A stretch of DNA of 5,991 bases from an uncultured Collinsella sp. (GCA_902475475.1 CABRZY010000113.1:1-5991), one strand, 5' to 3'. Positions 1 to 5,991 are shown, counted from the stretch's first letter. The notes: generated by a model from the sequence alone, not told the origin. A program made the numbers and translations.

Positions 1-59
1 TGTGCAATCGCAAGAAGATGACGGGGCGGAATGTCAATCCTGGTCTAACAGAGCCATTT

Positions 60-773
60 TTAATGCGTCAGTATCCAGTGGATGCCGCGCGCCATGCGCA
101 GGTCAGTTTGGGCAAAATGATTGCCGGGGTTGAGCTCCAGCGTTGTTGGGATGTCGCGCTCGATAAACAGCTCTTCCATCGCACGCGTATCGTCGAGTAC
201 GTGCCGCATCATGCGGTTGGGCGTCTTGGTTTCCTTTTTACCGAGCGACAGATAGGCGGCGTCGGGCGTAGCCGTCATCGTGCGCTCGCGCGCGTAGTCG
301 ATAAAGCCGGGGAACCACAGCGACCCCGATGCACTCGCCGCGCGCTCAAAGACATCTGTTTGCCAAAGTGCCCACAGTGCAAAAAGACCCGCCAACGAGT
401 AGCCGGCAACGCCGCGCCAGGCGGGCGGTTGCGGGAGCGATGATTCGGCCTGGGGGATTATCTGCTTCAACAACTCGTCAAGAAAACCAGCAGCCTGTCC
501 GCCAAAGGGCTCGGCATCTCGTATAGTTCCGTCGCATTCCCAGGGGCTCAGCTCGCGATTCCAATCGAGCCCTCCAATGGCGACAAGGGTGAACGGCGGG
601 CAGTCGAGCTCTCGGCAGCGCTCGTAGACTTCACTACCGTCGCCCATAACCACGGGGAGGTAGATGACGGGCGCGCCTTCCACACACTCTGAATAAACGG
701 TTATCTGCTTATGATGCGCTTCCAAGGCAGGCTTCTCTCGGTGTTGTGATATTGACAGCCTCAATTGTCGCAC
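60..773 (-). CDS. Alpha/beta-hydrolase esterase (Fes/IroE-like putative esterase family)
   Basis: This 237-residue protein looks like a cytoplasmic serine esterase of the alpha/beta-hydrolase fold, in the group of small esterases related to enterochelin esterase. The nucleophile elbow GYSLAG (residues 124-129, Ser126) follows a predicted strand, and a Gly-Asn-His-Phe motif near the C-terminus (His219) supplies the likely catalytic histidine. Glu181, in the SLGKKE segment after a strand, is the probable acid. There is no signal peptide or membrane segment. The substrate cannot be told from sequence; the siderophore link is only a family association and no iron genes are nearby. The start is uncertain: the GTG at 773 lacks a clear ribosome binding site, and in-frame TTG codons at residue 4 and residue 17 (TTG at 723-725, preceded by a purine-rich GAGAAG) are alternatives. 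It lies 89 bases downstream of the purine permease in the same direction, but a terminator separates them. Confidence 0.8.
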   Translation of the reverse strand: MRQLRLSISQHREKPALEAHHKQITVYSECVEGAPVIYLPVVMGDGSEVYERCRELDCPPFTLVAIGGLDWNRELSPWECDGTIRDAEPFGGQAAGFLDELLKQIIPQAESSLPQPPAWRGVAGYSLAGLFALWALWQTDVFERAASASGSLWFPGFIDYARERTMTATPDAAYLSLGKKETKTPNRMMRHVLDDTRAMEELFIERDIPTTLELNPGNHFAQTDLRMARGIHWILTH

Positions 774-794
774 GCTGGCACGGGGGCAGACGCT

Positions 795-835
795 AAAAGA
801 AAGGCGCGGAGCCGCTCGATGCGATTCCGCGCCTT
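795..835 (-). terminator. Rho-independent terminator after the purine permease
   Basis: A perfect 10-base-pair stem (801-810 with 826-835, arms AAGGCGCGGA and TCCGCGCCTT) encloses a 15-base loop that can form a further short CGC/GCG stem. Read on the minus strand it is followed by TCTTTT (795-800), the expected U-rich tract, and it sits 28 bases past the permease stop. The plus strand also has a T-rich stretch after the stem, but no plus-strand gene ends here. Confidence 0.85.
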
Positions 836-862
836 GTTGTTTTGCTTTAGCAGACTATGCCG

Positions 863-2173
863 TTACGCCACGAAGAAGTAGACGAGGAAGGCAAGGGCTG
901 CGATCCACATAAGCGGCTTGATCTTGGAGGCCTCGCCCTTAAAGAGCGCGACGATCACGTAGGCGATGAAGCCCAGGCCAATGCCGGCAGAGATGGAGTA
1001 GGTGAAGGGCACGCCGGCGACAATCATGAACGCCGGGAAACCCTGCGACACGTCGGACCAGTCGATCTCGGAGGCTTCGCTCATCATGAGGTAGCCGACG
1101 TAGACCAGAGCACCGCAGGTGGCGGCGCTGGAAACGATGGTGACGATGGGGGAGAAGAACGCGGCGAGAATGAACAGCACGCCGGTGGTGACGGAGGTGA
1201 GGCCCGTGCGGCCACCGTCGGCAGCGCCAGAGGTGGACTCGACGAAGGTGGTGATGGAGGAGACGCCCATGAAACCGCCCACAGCAGCGGCGGCAGAGTC
1301 GACGATCAGAATCTCCTTGATATTCTCGACGTTGCCGTCGTCGGTGAGGAACTCGCCCTGCTTGGCCACGGCCATCGCGGTGCCCATGGTGTCGAAGAAG
1401 TCACTCATGAGCAACGAGAACGAGATGACGAGGAGCGCGGGGTCGGTAAGGACCTTGACGATGGCAGGCACGCCGCCGGCGTCGGCGATGGGGCCACCGA
1501 TGCTCGAGAAGTCGAGCGGGGCGATGATACCGGTCGGAGCCTGGGTCACACCTAGGGGGATACCGGCGATGACGGCGACGACGATGCCGATGAGCAGCGA
1601 GCCGGGGACGTTGCGGCAGGCGAGGGCGACCGTCACCAGGATGGAGATGATGCCGACGATGAAGGTGGGGGAGGTGATGTCGCCCAGACCGACGAGTGTA
1701 CCGGCGCCAGCGGTGATAATGCCGGCATCGCACAGGCCAATCATGGCGATGAACAGGCCCAGACCCACCGAGATGGCGTGACGCAGGACAACCGGGATGG
1801 CGTCCATGATGGCCTCACGCAGGCCACAAAGCACGAGCAGCAAGATAACTACGCCCTCAAGGAAGATGACGCTCATGGCCACGTGCCAGTCACCGCCGCA
1901 GACGGTGGTGGTGATTCCAGCGATCATCGCGTTGACGCCTAAGCCCGATGCGCAGGCGAGCGGGCGGTTGGCGAAGATGCCCATGCAGATGGTCATGATG
2001 CCGGCGCCCAGGCAGGTGGCGCAGGCGAGCGCTCCCGCATCGATGCCAGCACCCGAGAGCACCGCGGGGTTGACGGCGATGATGTAGGCCATCGCCAGGA
2101 ATGTTGTCAGTCCAGCGCGGAGTTCGGTCCCGATTGTGGACTTGCGCTCACTGACGTGAAAAAGTTCGTCCAT
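863..2173 (-). CDS. NCS2-family purine (hypoxanthine/guanine/adenine) permease, AzgA/PbuG-like
   Basis: A 436-residue polytopic membrane protein that should import purine bases by cation symport. It carries the hallmarks of the AzgA-like branch of NCS2 transporters: NPAVLS (35-40) at the end of the first membrane segment, GLGVNAM (77-83), the TM8 motif DFFDTMGTAMAVAK (258-271) and the TM10 motif with Glu312 in FVES followed by GGRTGLTS (320-327). Length matches the family (about 430-480). I chose the ATG at 2173 rather than an upstream in-frame start at 2218 because AAGGAAAGG lies about 6 bases before it and the protein then begins MDELFHVSER, a typical short cytoplasmic N-terminus. It is divergent from the deformylase-like gene and followed by a terminator, so it is probably a single-gene unit, possibly purine-regulated (see the direct repeats upstream). 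Which base it prefers cannot be decided from sequence. Confidence 0.93.
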   Translation of the reverse strand: MDELFHVSERKSTIGTELRAGLTTFLAMAYIIAVNPAVLSGAGIDAGALACATCLGAGIMTICMGIFANRPLACASGLGVNAMIAGITTTVCGGDWHVAMSVIFLEGVVILLLVLCGLREAIMDAIPVVLRHAISVGLGLFIAMIGLCDAGIITAGAGTLVGLGDITSPTFIVGIISILVTVALACRNVPGSLLIGIVVAVIAGIPLGVTQAPTGIIAPLDFSSIGGPIADAGGVPAIVKVLTDPALLVISFSLLMSDFFDTMGTAMAVAKQGEFLTDDGNVENIKEILIVDSAAAAVGGFMGVSSITTFVESTSGAADGGRTGLTSVTTGVLFILAAFFSPIVTIVSSAATCGALVYVGYLMMSEASEIDWSDVSQGFPAFMIVAGVPFTYSISAGIGLGFIAYVIVALFKGEASKIKPLMWIAALAFLVYFFVA

Positions 2174-2191
2174 GCATACCCTTTCCTTGTT

Positions 2192-2210
2192 CGGCCCCGA
2201 GTTTAGGCCG
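2192..2210 (-). promoter_or_regulatory. Small inverted repeat in the permease leader
   Basis: CGGCC (2192-2196) and GGCCG (2206-2210) can pair around a 9-base loop just upstream of the permease ribosome binding site. The stem is only 5 base pairs. It could modestly affect translation, or be chance in GC-rich DNA. The leader does not match the conserved core of the purine riboswitch. Confidence 0.25.
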
Positions 2211-2228
2211 ATTGACACGAACTCAACT

Positions 2229-2234
2229 ACTATA
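2229..2234 (-). promoter_or_regulatory. Candidate -10 element of the purine permease promoter
   Basis: On the minus strand the hexamer TATAGT (5 of 6 to the sigma-70 consensus) lies about 55 bases before the permease start codon. No good -35 is present at 17 bases; that position reads GAACAT and falls inside the proximal copy of the direct repeat, which would suit a promoter that depends on, or is blocked by, a protein bound there. Prediction by eye only. Confidence 0.4.
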
Positions 2235-2247
2235 TCGCCTTTGAAAG

Positions 2248-2274
2248 GTTGATGTTCCTCGCATGTTGATGTTC
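2248..2274 (-). repeat. Tandem 10-base direct repeat, candidate operator of the purine permease
   Basis: GTTGATGTTC occurs exactly twice on the plus strand (2248-2257 and 2265-2274), 17 bases apart start to start; on the minus strand it reads GAACATCAAC. The proximal copy overlaps the expected -35 of the permease promoter. The distal copy is preceded by CC on the minus strand, giving CCGAACAT, which resembles the CCGAACWW core of the PurBox bound by Gram-positive PurR; a second CCGAACAA lies at 2187-2194 in the leader. The regulator is inferred, not shown. Confidence 0.5.
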
Positions 2275-2293
2275 GGCGCTTTGTAGCAGACGG

Positions 2294-2333
2294 ACGGTAT
2301 TTTTCGCATGAAAATGTGTGGGTACCGTATACT
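2294..2333 (+). promoter_or_regulatory. Candidate promoter and inverted repeats ahead of the deformylase-like gene
   Basis: TATACT (2328-2333) is a good -10 hexamer 33 bases before the start codon at 2367. The -35 is weak; TTCGCA (2303-2308) matches 4 of 6 but at a long 19-base spacing. Over the -35 zone lies TTTTC-GCAT-GAAAA (2301-2314), a perfect 5-base inverted repeat, nested inside another, ACGGTA (2294-2299) and TACCGT (2323-2328). The nested symmetry could be an operator or simply an A/T-rich promoter. Confidence 0.4.
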
Positions 2334-2356
2334 TAAGCAGTTACAACGACCCCTAT

Positions 2357-2361
2357 GGAGG
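2357..2361 (+). promoter_or_regulatory. Ribosome binding site deciding the deformylase-like start
   Basis: GGAGG with a 5-base spacer to the ATG at 2367. It overlaps the more upstream ATG at 2355, which therefore cannot use it. Confidence 0.8.
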
Positions 2362-2366
2362 AACGT

Positions 2367-2786
2367 ATGATTAAAGAGCTCTGCCACGACGAGGCTATTC
2401 TGTCCCAGCGTTGCGAGGTTGCGACTGTCGAGGACGAGTCGGTGGCACAGGACCTGATCGATACCATCAAGTCGCTCGACGATGCCGGCTGCCTCGCCGC
2501 CAACCAGATCGGCGTCACCAAGAAGGTCTGCGTCTATCTGGACGACGCCGGCGAGCCCCATGTGCTCTACAACCCCCGTCTGGTGTTTGGCCTGGGTGCC
2601 AGCAAGATGGAGGAGAGCTGCCTGACGCACGGGGAAGTCACCAAGTCCACGCGCTACATCAAGTGCAAGGTTGCCTTTGACCAGATCGTCGACGGCAAGA
2701 TGAAGGAGTGCCGCCGCGACTACGCGGGCTTTGAGGCACAGATGATCCAGCATATGATCGATCACTGTCTTGGAAAGTTGGTCTAA
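2367..2786 (+). CDS. Peptide deformylase-like protein with altered active site
   Basis: A 139-residue protein of the peptide deformylase fold, the metalloenzyme family that removes formyl from the initiator Met of nascent proteins. Motif 1 is GCLAANQIG (41-49, Gln47), motif 2 is EESCLT (82-87, with metal ligand Cys85, where active enzymes have EGCLS) and motif 3 is QHMIDHCLG (128-136, metal ligands His129 and His133). The catalytic Glu of HExxH is Met130 here, read from CAT ATG ATC GAT CAC at 2751-2765. It resembles the short (about 136-residue) deformylases of clostridia, which normally read QHEIDH. The metal site looks intact but deformylase activity is doubtful, so I withhold the symbol def. 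The start at 2367 is chosen because GGAGG (2357-2361) sits 5 bases before it; the in-frame ATG at 2355 overlaps that site. The reading frame is clean, so it is not an obvious pseudogene. Confidence 0.85.
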   Translation: MIKELCHDEAILSQRCEVATVEDESVAQDLIDTIKSLDDAGCLAANQIGVTKKVCVYLDDAGEPHVLYNPRLVFGLGASKMEESCLTHGEVTKSTRYIKCKVAFDQIVDGKMKECRRDYAGFEAQMIQHMIDHCLGKLV

Positions 2787-2886
2787 GGGGACCAAAGCAC
2801 CGCACCTTGCCGCTCAGTCGTCGCTCGCGTACCTTAAGTACGCTTCGCTCCTCTTTCGTGGCAATCTGCGGCACTTTGACCCCTTA
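2784..2886. repeat. Long imperfect palindrome beginning at the deformylase-like stop codon
   Basis: The stretch folds back on itself through several blocks: TAAGGGG (2784-2790) with CCCCTTA (2880-2886), CAAAG (2793-2797) with CTTTG (2874-2878), CCGCA (2800-2804) with TGCGG (2867-2871), TTGCC (2807-2811) with GGCAA (2860-2864), and a central hairpin GCGTAC (2827-2832), loop CTTAA, GTACGC (2838-2843). There is no T-run afterwards, so it is not a standard terminator, and one arm includes the gene's TAA stop. The shape suits a REP- or MITE-like dispersed intergenic repeat. Copy number elsewhere in the genome is unknown. Confidence 0.6.
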
Positions 2887-2930
2887 GACGACCTGCGGGG
2901 TTAACTTGGTTGAGTTTATCCTGCTTGAAT

Positions 2931-2974
2931 AGCCCGGGCATGACATTGTTGTCATGTCCGGGCTTTTGTGTTTA
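2931..2974 (+). terminator. Strong rho-independent terminator before the bile salt hydrolase gene
   Basis: A 15-base-pair stem (2931-2945 with 2950-2964) with one G-U pair and a TTGT loop is followed by TTTTGTGTTT. It probably ends the transcript of the deformylase-like gene and isolates the bile salt hydrolase gene from upstream reading. Confidence 0.9.
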
Positions 2975-3020
2975 GCGCCTTTTTGTTTGGAGACAATGAA
3001 ATTAGCAAGAACGTAAAGCT

Positions 3021-3026
3021 AGGAGG
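3021..3026 (+). promoter_or_regulatory. Ribosome binding site deciding the bile salt hydrolase start
   Basis: Full-consensus AGGAGG lies 4 bases before the ATG at 3031. It supports a start that puts Cys at residue 2, as an Ntn hydrolase needs, over the in-frame GTG at 2968, which sits inside the preceding terminator. I see no convincing -35/-10 pair in 2975-3020. Confidence 0.85.
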
Positions 3027-3030
3027 CGCT

Positions 3031-3996
3031 ATGTGTACGAGTATTCGATTCACCGATAATTCTGGCCACATGTATCTGGGCCGCAATCTCGACTGGAGCT
3101 TTGACTACGGCCAACAGGTTCGCGTGATGCCGCGCGGGTTTCACATTCCGTATTCGTTTATCGACGACGCGACAGCGGCGCACGCGGTGATCGGTATGTG
3201 CATCGATTACAGGAACTACCCTATGTTCTTCGATTGCGGCAACGATGCGGGCCTCGCCGTGGCGGGTCTCAATTTCCCGGGTTATGCCGAGTATGCCGAG
3301 GACCCTGTCAACGGCAAGACCAATATCGCGGCCTATGAGTTTCCCCTGTGGGTGGCAGCGACGTTCTCGACAGTCGATGAGGTCGAGGCCGCGCTGCGCG
3401 ACACGGTGATTGTCGCCAAATCTGCCGGAGAGGGGCTGGGCGTGTCGCTGCTCCATTGGATTATCGGCGACAGCCAGCGCAGCATCGTGGTCGAGATGAT
3501 GGCTGACGGCCTGCATGTATACGACGATCCGGTCGACACCCTTGCCAATCAGCCCACCTTCCCGTGGCACATGGAAAACCTGCGCACCTATATCACGGCC
3601 ACAAGCGATTTTCCGCAGACGGCGACATGGCGTGGCGCCGAGCTCAAGCCCTATGGAGCCGGTGCCGGCATGCGCGGCATTCCGGGCGATTGCTATTCGC
3701 CGAGCCGTTTTGTAAAGGCGGCGTACCTCAATGCCAATTACCCGCAAAAGGAGAGCGAGACCGAAAACGTCGTTCGCATGTTCCGCTCGCTCGAGGGCGT
3801 GGTGATGATCGAGGGAGCGTCCAGGATGGGCGATGGCAAGTTCGAGAAGACTATCTACACCGGATGCTTTAGCGCGCGCACGGGCAATTATTACTACGCG
3901 ATGTATGGGGATCCGTCGATTCGCTACGTGAGCCTGATGGATGCCGAGGGCGCGAGCCCCGATAGGCTCGTGGTTCCCGAGCCGCGTCGTTCGTAG
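3031..3996 (+). CDS. bsh: Bile salt hydrolase (choloylglycine hydrolase, Ntn-hydrolase family)
   Basis: A 321-residue cytoplasmic enzyme that should cleave the amide bond of glycine- and taurine-conjugated bile salts. It begins MCTSIRF; removal of Met exposes Cys2, the N-terminal nucleophile. The other expected active-site residues are present: Arg18 and Asp21 in LGRNLDWSF, Asn81 in AGLNFPGY, Asn173 in LANQPTFPWH and Arg226 in SPSRF. Length fits the family (about 315-330). From memory, GRNLDWSF, FDCGN, GLNFPGYA, NQPTF, HMENLR and MGDGKFE closely resemble Bifidobacterium bile salt hydrolases, which favours this over penicillin V acylase, the related alternative. The residue before Asn173 is Ala where the relatives I recall have Thr. 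It has its own strong ribosome binding site, lies between two terminators and is likely monocistronic. The enzyme points to a gut habitat. Confidence 0.93.
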   Translation: MCTSIRFTDNSGHMYLGRNLDWSFDYGQQVRVMPRGFHIPYSFIDDATAAHAVIGMCIDYRNYPMFFDCGNDAGLAVAGLNFPGYAEYAEDPVNGKTNIAAYEFPLWVAATFSTVDEVEAALRDTVIVAKSAGEGLGVSLLHWIIGDSQRSIVVEMMADGLHVYDDPVDTLANQPTFPWHMENLRTYITATSDFPQTATWRGAELKPYGAGAGMRGIPGDCYSPSRFVKAAYLNANYPQKESETENVVRMFRSLEGVVMIEGASRMGDGKFEKTIYTGCFSARTGNYYYAMYGDPSIRYVSLMDAEGASPDRLVVPEPRRS

Positions 3997-4019
3997 CCGT
4001 TAGCTTTACTGCAATGCAA

Positions 4020-4055
4020 AGCGGCCCTGCGTCTCTCGTGAGGTGCAGGGCCGCT
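4020..4055. terminator. Terminator hairpin between the convergent bsh and kup genes
   Basis: A perfect 11-base-pair GC-rich stem (4020-4030 with 4045-4055, arms AGCGGCCCTGC and GCAGGGCCGCT) with a loop that can extend by CTC/GAG. It lies 24 bases after the bsh stop and 20 bases after the kup stop. T-tracts on both sides are short (GCTGTCGTTG on plus, GCTTTGCATT on minus), so it is a weaker canonical terminator that probably serves both genes. Confidence 0.7.
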
Positions 4056-4075
4056 GTCGTTGATTTATGACGTCG

Positions 4076-5991
4076 CTAGAAGTTGGCGTCGTTGAGCTGG
4101 GTGCTCTCGAGTCCGTCGAGTTGCTGTTGCTCGGGCGTATCGGCGACGCTCTCGAGCAGCTCGGTGGGATCGGCGTTCATGTCCCTACCGGCCTCGTTGC
4201 CGTTGACCAAGTCGTCCGAGAAGATGTCGACTTCCATTTCCTCGGCCTCTTCGATCTGGATCTCGAGCGGCACCTGGGTGCGCACGAGTTTGACGGCCGG
4301 GCGCATGCGGGCAAAGAGCGGCACGTACTCGATGATGATGGCCGAGTTCTCAAGACCGTACCAGCGTGCCGGGCTTCCGCAGGCGCGGCGGACGGCGTAC
4401 TTGATGGCCATCACGCGGTGGTCATTGCGGTTGATGTCCGTTTCGGGGGCAAGCATCTTGCGCAGCATACAAAAGCGGAAGTCACCCACGTTGCCGCGTG
4501 TCTCGTAGATGGAGTAGGTGTGATGTTGCGGCGGCAGCTCGCCCGATGCCATCAAGTCGCCGACGATCTGACGCAGATAAGCGTTGACGCGCTGGTTGAC
4601 TTTAAAGCCCAGGTCCAGGCGAACGCGGAAGAGGAAGTCCGTGCCAAAGGTCTCGACGGAATACTCGTGCGTATAGGGCTCGTCGGTAACGTGCACGTTG
4701 ATGAACCAGTATGCCTTGGCGCGCTTGGGATGTTTGTCCAGGATGGAATAGAGCACGTCGCGGTCGAGCGTGAGCGGGTCGGGGCTGTTGGTGAGGAACA
4801 CCAAATTGTCGGCGAGCACGGGGTAGGTCTCGTCGTTGCGCAGACGGTTGAGCTGGTCAATGTACTTGGAGACGGGCAGCAGAATCGTCTGCGTGCGCTC
4901 GATGGCGGTACCGCGACGCCACACATACATAAGGCCGAACAGCAGTGCGGCCAGGAAGATCATGACGTAGCCGCCGTCAAAGAACATGGTGAGGCACGAG
5001 GCGAAGAAGCATAGCTCAATGGCACCAAAGAGCAGGGCGAAGACGCAGGCACCCAGCTTGTGCTTGAGGATGCCGGCAATGTAGCTCGTCAAAAGCGTCG
5101 TGGTCATGAGCATGGTCACGGTAATCGCGAGGCCGTAGGCGCTCTCCATGCGCTCGGAGTTTTGGAACAGCAGCACGATGAAGATGCAGCCGACCCACAT
5201 GATGTTGTTGACGAGCGGAATATAGAGCTGGCCCTTGGTGTCGCTGGGGTAGTGGATGCGCAGGTGCGGCATAAGGTTGAGGCGCGTTGCCTCGGATACC
5301 AGCGAGAACGAGCCGGTGATGAGCGCCTGCGAGGCGATGATGGCCGCCACGGCCGAAAGCACGATGGCAAAGGGGCGCAGGGGCTCGGGGAGCATCATAT
5401 AGAACGGGTTGACGATATCCATTGCGAGCATCTGGGGGTTGGAGTTATTGGCGAGCAGCCAAGCGCCTTGACCCAGATAGTTGAGGATGAGGGCCGCTTT
5501 AACAAACGGCCAGGATGCATAGATGTTTGCCTTGCCCACGTGGCCCATGTCCGAGTAGAGCGCCTCGGCACCGGTTGTCGACAGAAAGACAAAGCCGAGC
5601 ACCATGATGCCCGAGTGGTTGATGGGCGAGAACAGGAACATGATGCCGCGGATGGGGTTGAGCGCGCGCAGGATGGACGGGTTGCCGAGCATGTTGAACA
5701 GACCGGCGCCAGCCAAGAACAGGAACCACAGCGTCATGAGCGGGCCGAACAGCTTGCCGATTGACGAGGTACCGGCGCGTTGCATGGCAAACAGGCCGCA
5801 GATAATGATGATGGCGATGATGATTACATTGGTCTGGCCGTCACCCAAAAGCGCATGGCCCCACTCGATAGTGCGCAAGCCCTCGATGGCCGTGGTAACC
5901 GTGACGGCGGGGGTGAGGATGCCGTCGGCGAGCAGCGCCGCGCCGCCGATCATGGCAGGTAGGATCAGCCATGGGCGAGGACATGATTCTG
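4076..5991 (-). CDS. kup: KUP-family potassium uptake transporter, N-terminus cut by the window edge
   Basis: A membrane protein of the KUP/HAK/KT family that takes up K+, probably with protons. The frame stays open to the window end: before the Met at 5953 it reads PRPWLILPA, so that Met is internal and about 100 residues (the first two membrane segments) are missing. Numbering from that Met: GGAALLADGILTPAV (3-17), STTGAEALYSDMGHVG (125-140), NYLGQGAWLL (158-167), IIASQALITGSFS (205-217), GQLYIPLVN (241-249) and SAYGLAITVT (271-280) are family signatures. About ten membrane segments are visible up to residue 345, followed by the cytoplasmic domain (about 350-565). The last 60 or so residues form a strongly acidic, low-complexity tail (IEEAEEMEVD, then Asp/Glu/Gln-rich) which I do not recall from E. 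coli Kup. It converges on bsh; its promoter is outside the window. Confidence 0.92.
   Translation of the reverse strand, partial: ESCPRPWLILPAMIGGAALLADGILTPAVTVTTAIEGLRTIEWGHALLGDGQTNVIIIAIIIICGLFAMQRAGTSSIGKLFGPLMTLWFLFLAGAGLFNMLGNPSILRALNPIRGIMFLFSPINHSGIMVLGFVFLSTTGAEALYSDMGHVGKANIYASWPFVKAALILNYLGQGAWLLANNSNPQMLAMDIVNPFYMMLPEPLRPFAIVLSAVAAIIASQALITGSFSLVSEATRLNLMPHLRIHYPSDTKGQLYIPLVNNIMWVGCIFIVLLFQNSERMESAYGLAITVTMLMTTTLLTSYIAGILKHKLGACVFALLFGAIELCFFASCLTMFFDGGYVMIFLAALLFGLMYVWRRGTAIERTQTILLPVSKYIDQLNRLRNDETYPVLADNLVFLTNSPDPLTLDRDVLYSILDKHPKRAKAYWFINVHVTDEPYTHEYSVETFGTDFLFRVRLDLGFKVNQRVNAYLRQIVGDLMASGELPPQHHTYSIYETRGNVGDFRFCMLRKMLAPETDINRNDHRVMAIKYAVRRACGSPARWYGLENSAIIIEYVPLFARMRPAVKLVRTQVPLEIQIEEAEEMEVDIFSDDLVNGNEAGRDMNADPTELLESVADTPEQQQLDGLESTQLNDANF

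Noticed and set aside
1..59. Sequence downstream of the esterase
   Set aside because: No hairpin with a T-run, no gene start and no recognisable motif; too short to interpret.
857..1781. Plus-strand open frames (232 and 220 codons) opposite the purine permease
   Set aside because: Both are antisense shadows of the permease; their composition (Gly/Asp/Glu/His-rich, or Met/Pro/Thr-rich) is a by-product of complementing membrane-protein codons.
2174..2366. Purine riboswitch in the permease leader
   Set aside because: I looked for the conserved three-way junction core and loop sequences on the minus strand and did not find them.
2223..2795. Minus-strand 190-codon frame opposite the deformylase-like gene
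   Set aside because: It covers a gene with clear family motifs and runs through the divergent promoter region, with no domain of its own.
2659..2874. Minus-strand 71-codon frame starting in the palindrome
   Set aside because: It begins inside the repeat and overlaps the deformylase-like gene antisense; the Arg/Ser-rich product looks like translated non-coding DNA.
2901..2930. Possible promoter (TTAACT, 18 bases, TTGAAT) just before the 2931 hairpin, which would make a very short RNA
   Set aside because: Both hexamers match only 4 of 6 and the spacing is 18; too weak to call a small RNA gene.
4067..5014. Long plus-strand open frame (315 codons) opposite kup
   Set aside because: It is the mirror of a clear KUP coding sequence in GC-rich DNA, where antisense frames stay open by codon bias. 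The translation is rich in Val, Gly, Asp and His with no recognisable domain and no ribosome binding site. The 5060-5764 plus-strand frame is rejected for the same reason.

Overview
The window is a high-GC, densely coded piece of bacterial chromosome. The codon use, the strong AGGAGG-type ribosome binding sites and the gene set (bile salt hydrolase, NCS2 purine permease, KUP potassium transporter, small CXXC-free peptide deformylase-like protein) fit a gut actinobacterium of the Coriobacteriia, with Collinsella the best guess. This is an inference from style and content; there is no rRNA or other marker gene to confirm it.

Layout from left to right: a small alpha/beta-hydrolase esterase on the minus strand (60-773); a bidirectional-looking terminator hairpin (795-835); an NCS2-family purine permease on the minus strand (863-2173); a 193-base divergent control region (2174-2366) with a 10-base direct repeat, PurBox-like words and an inverted repeat; a peptide deformylase-like gene on the plus strand (2367-2786); a gene-free stretch (2787-3030) holding a long imperfect palindrome that starts at the deformylase stop codon and then a strong terminator (2931-2974); a bile salt hydrolase on the plus strand (3031-3996); a shared terminator hairpin between convergent genes (4020-4055); and the 3' portion of a KUP potassium transporter on the minus strand (4076 to the window end), whose N-terminus lies outside the window.

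The genes are mostly separate transcription units. They do not form a pathway. The common theme is housekeeping uptake (purines, potassium) plus one gut-adaptation enzyme (bile salt deconjugation). I see no mobile element, CRISPR array, tRNA, rRNA or defence system, and no convincing new multi-gene system. The two items most worth a second look are the deformylase-like protein, which keeps its three metal ligands but has Met in place of the catalytic Glu of the HExxH motif, and the repeat-bearing control region ahead of the purine permease.
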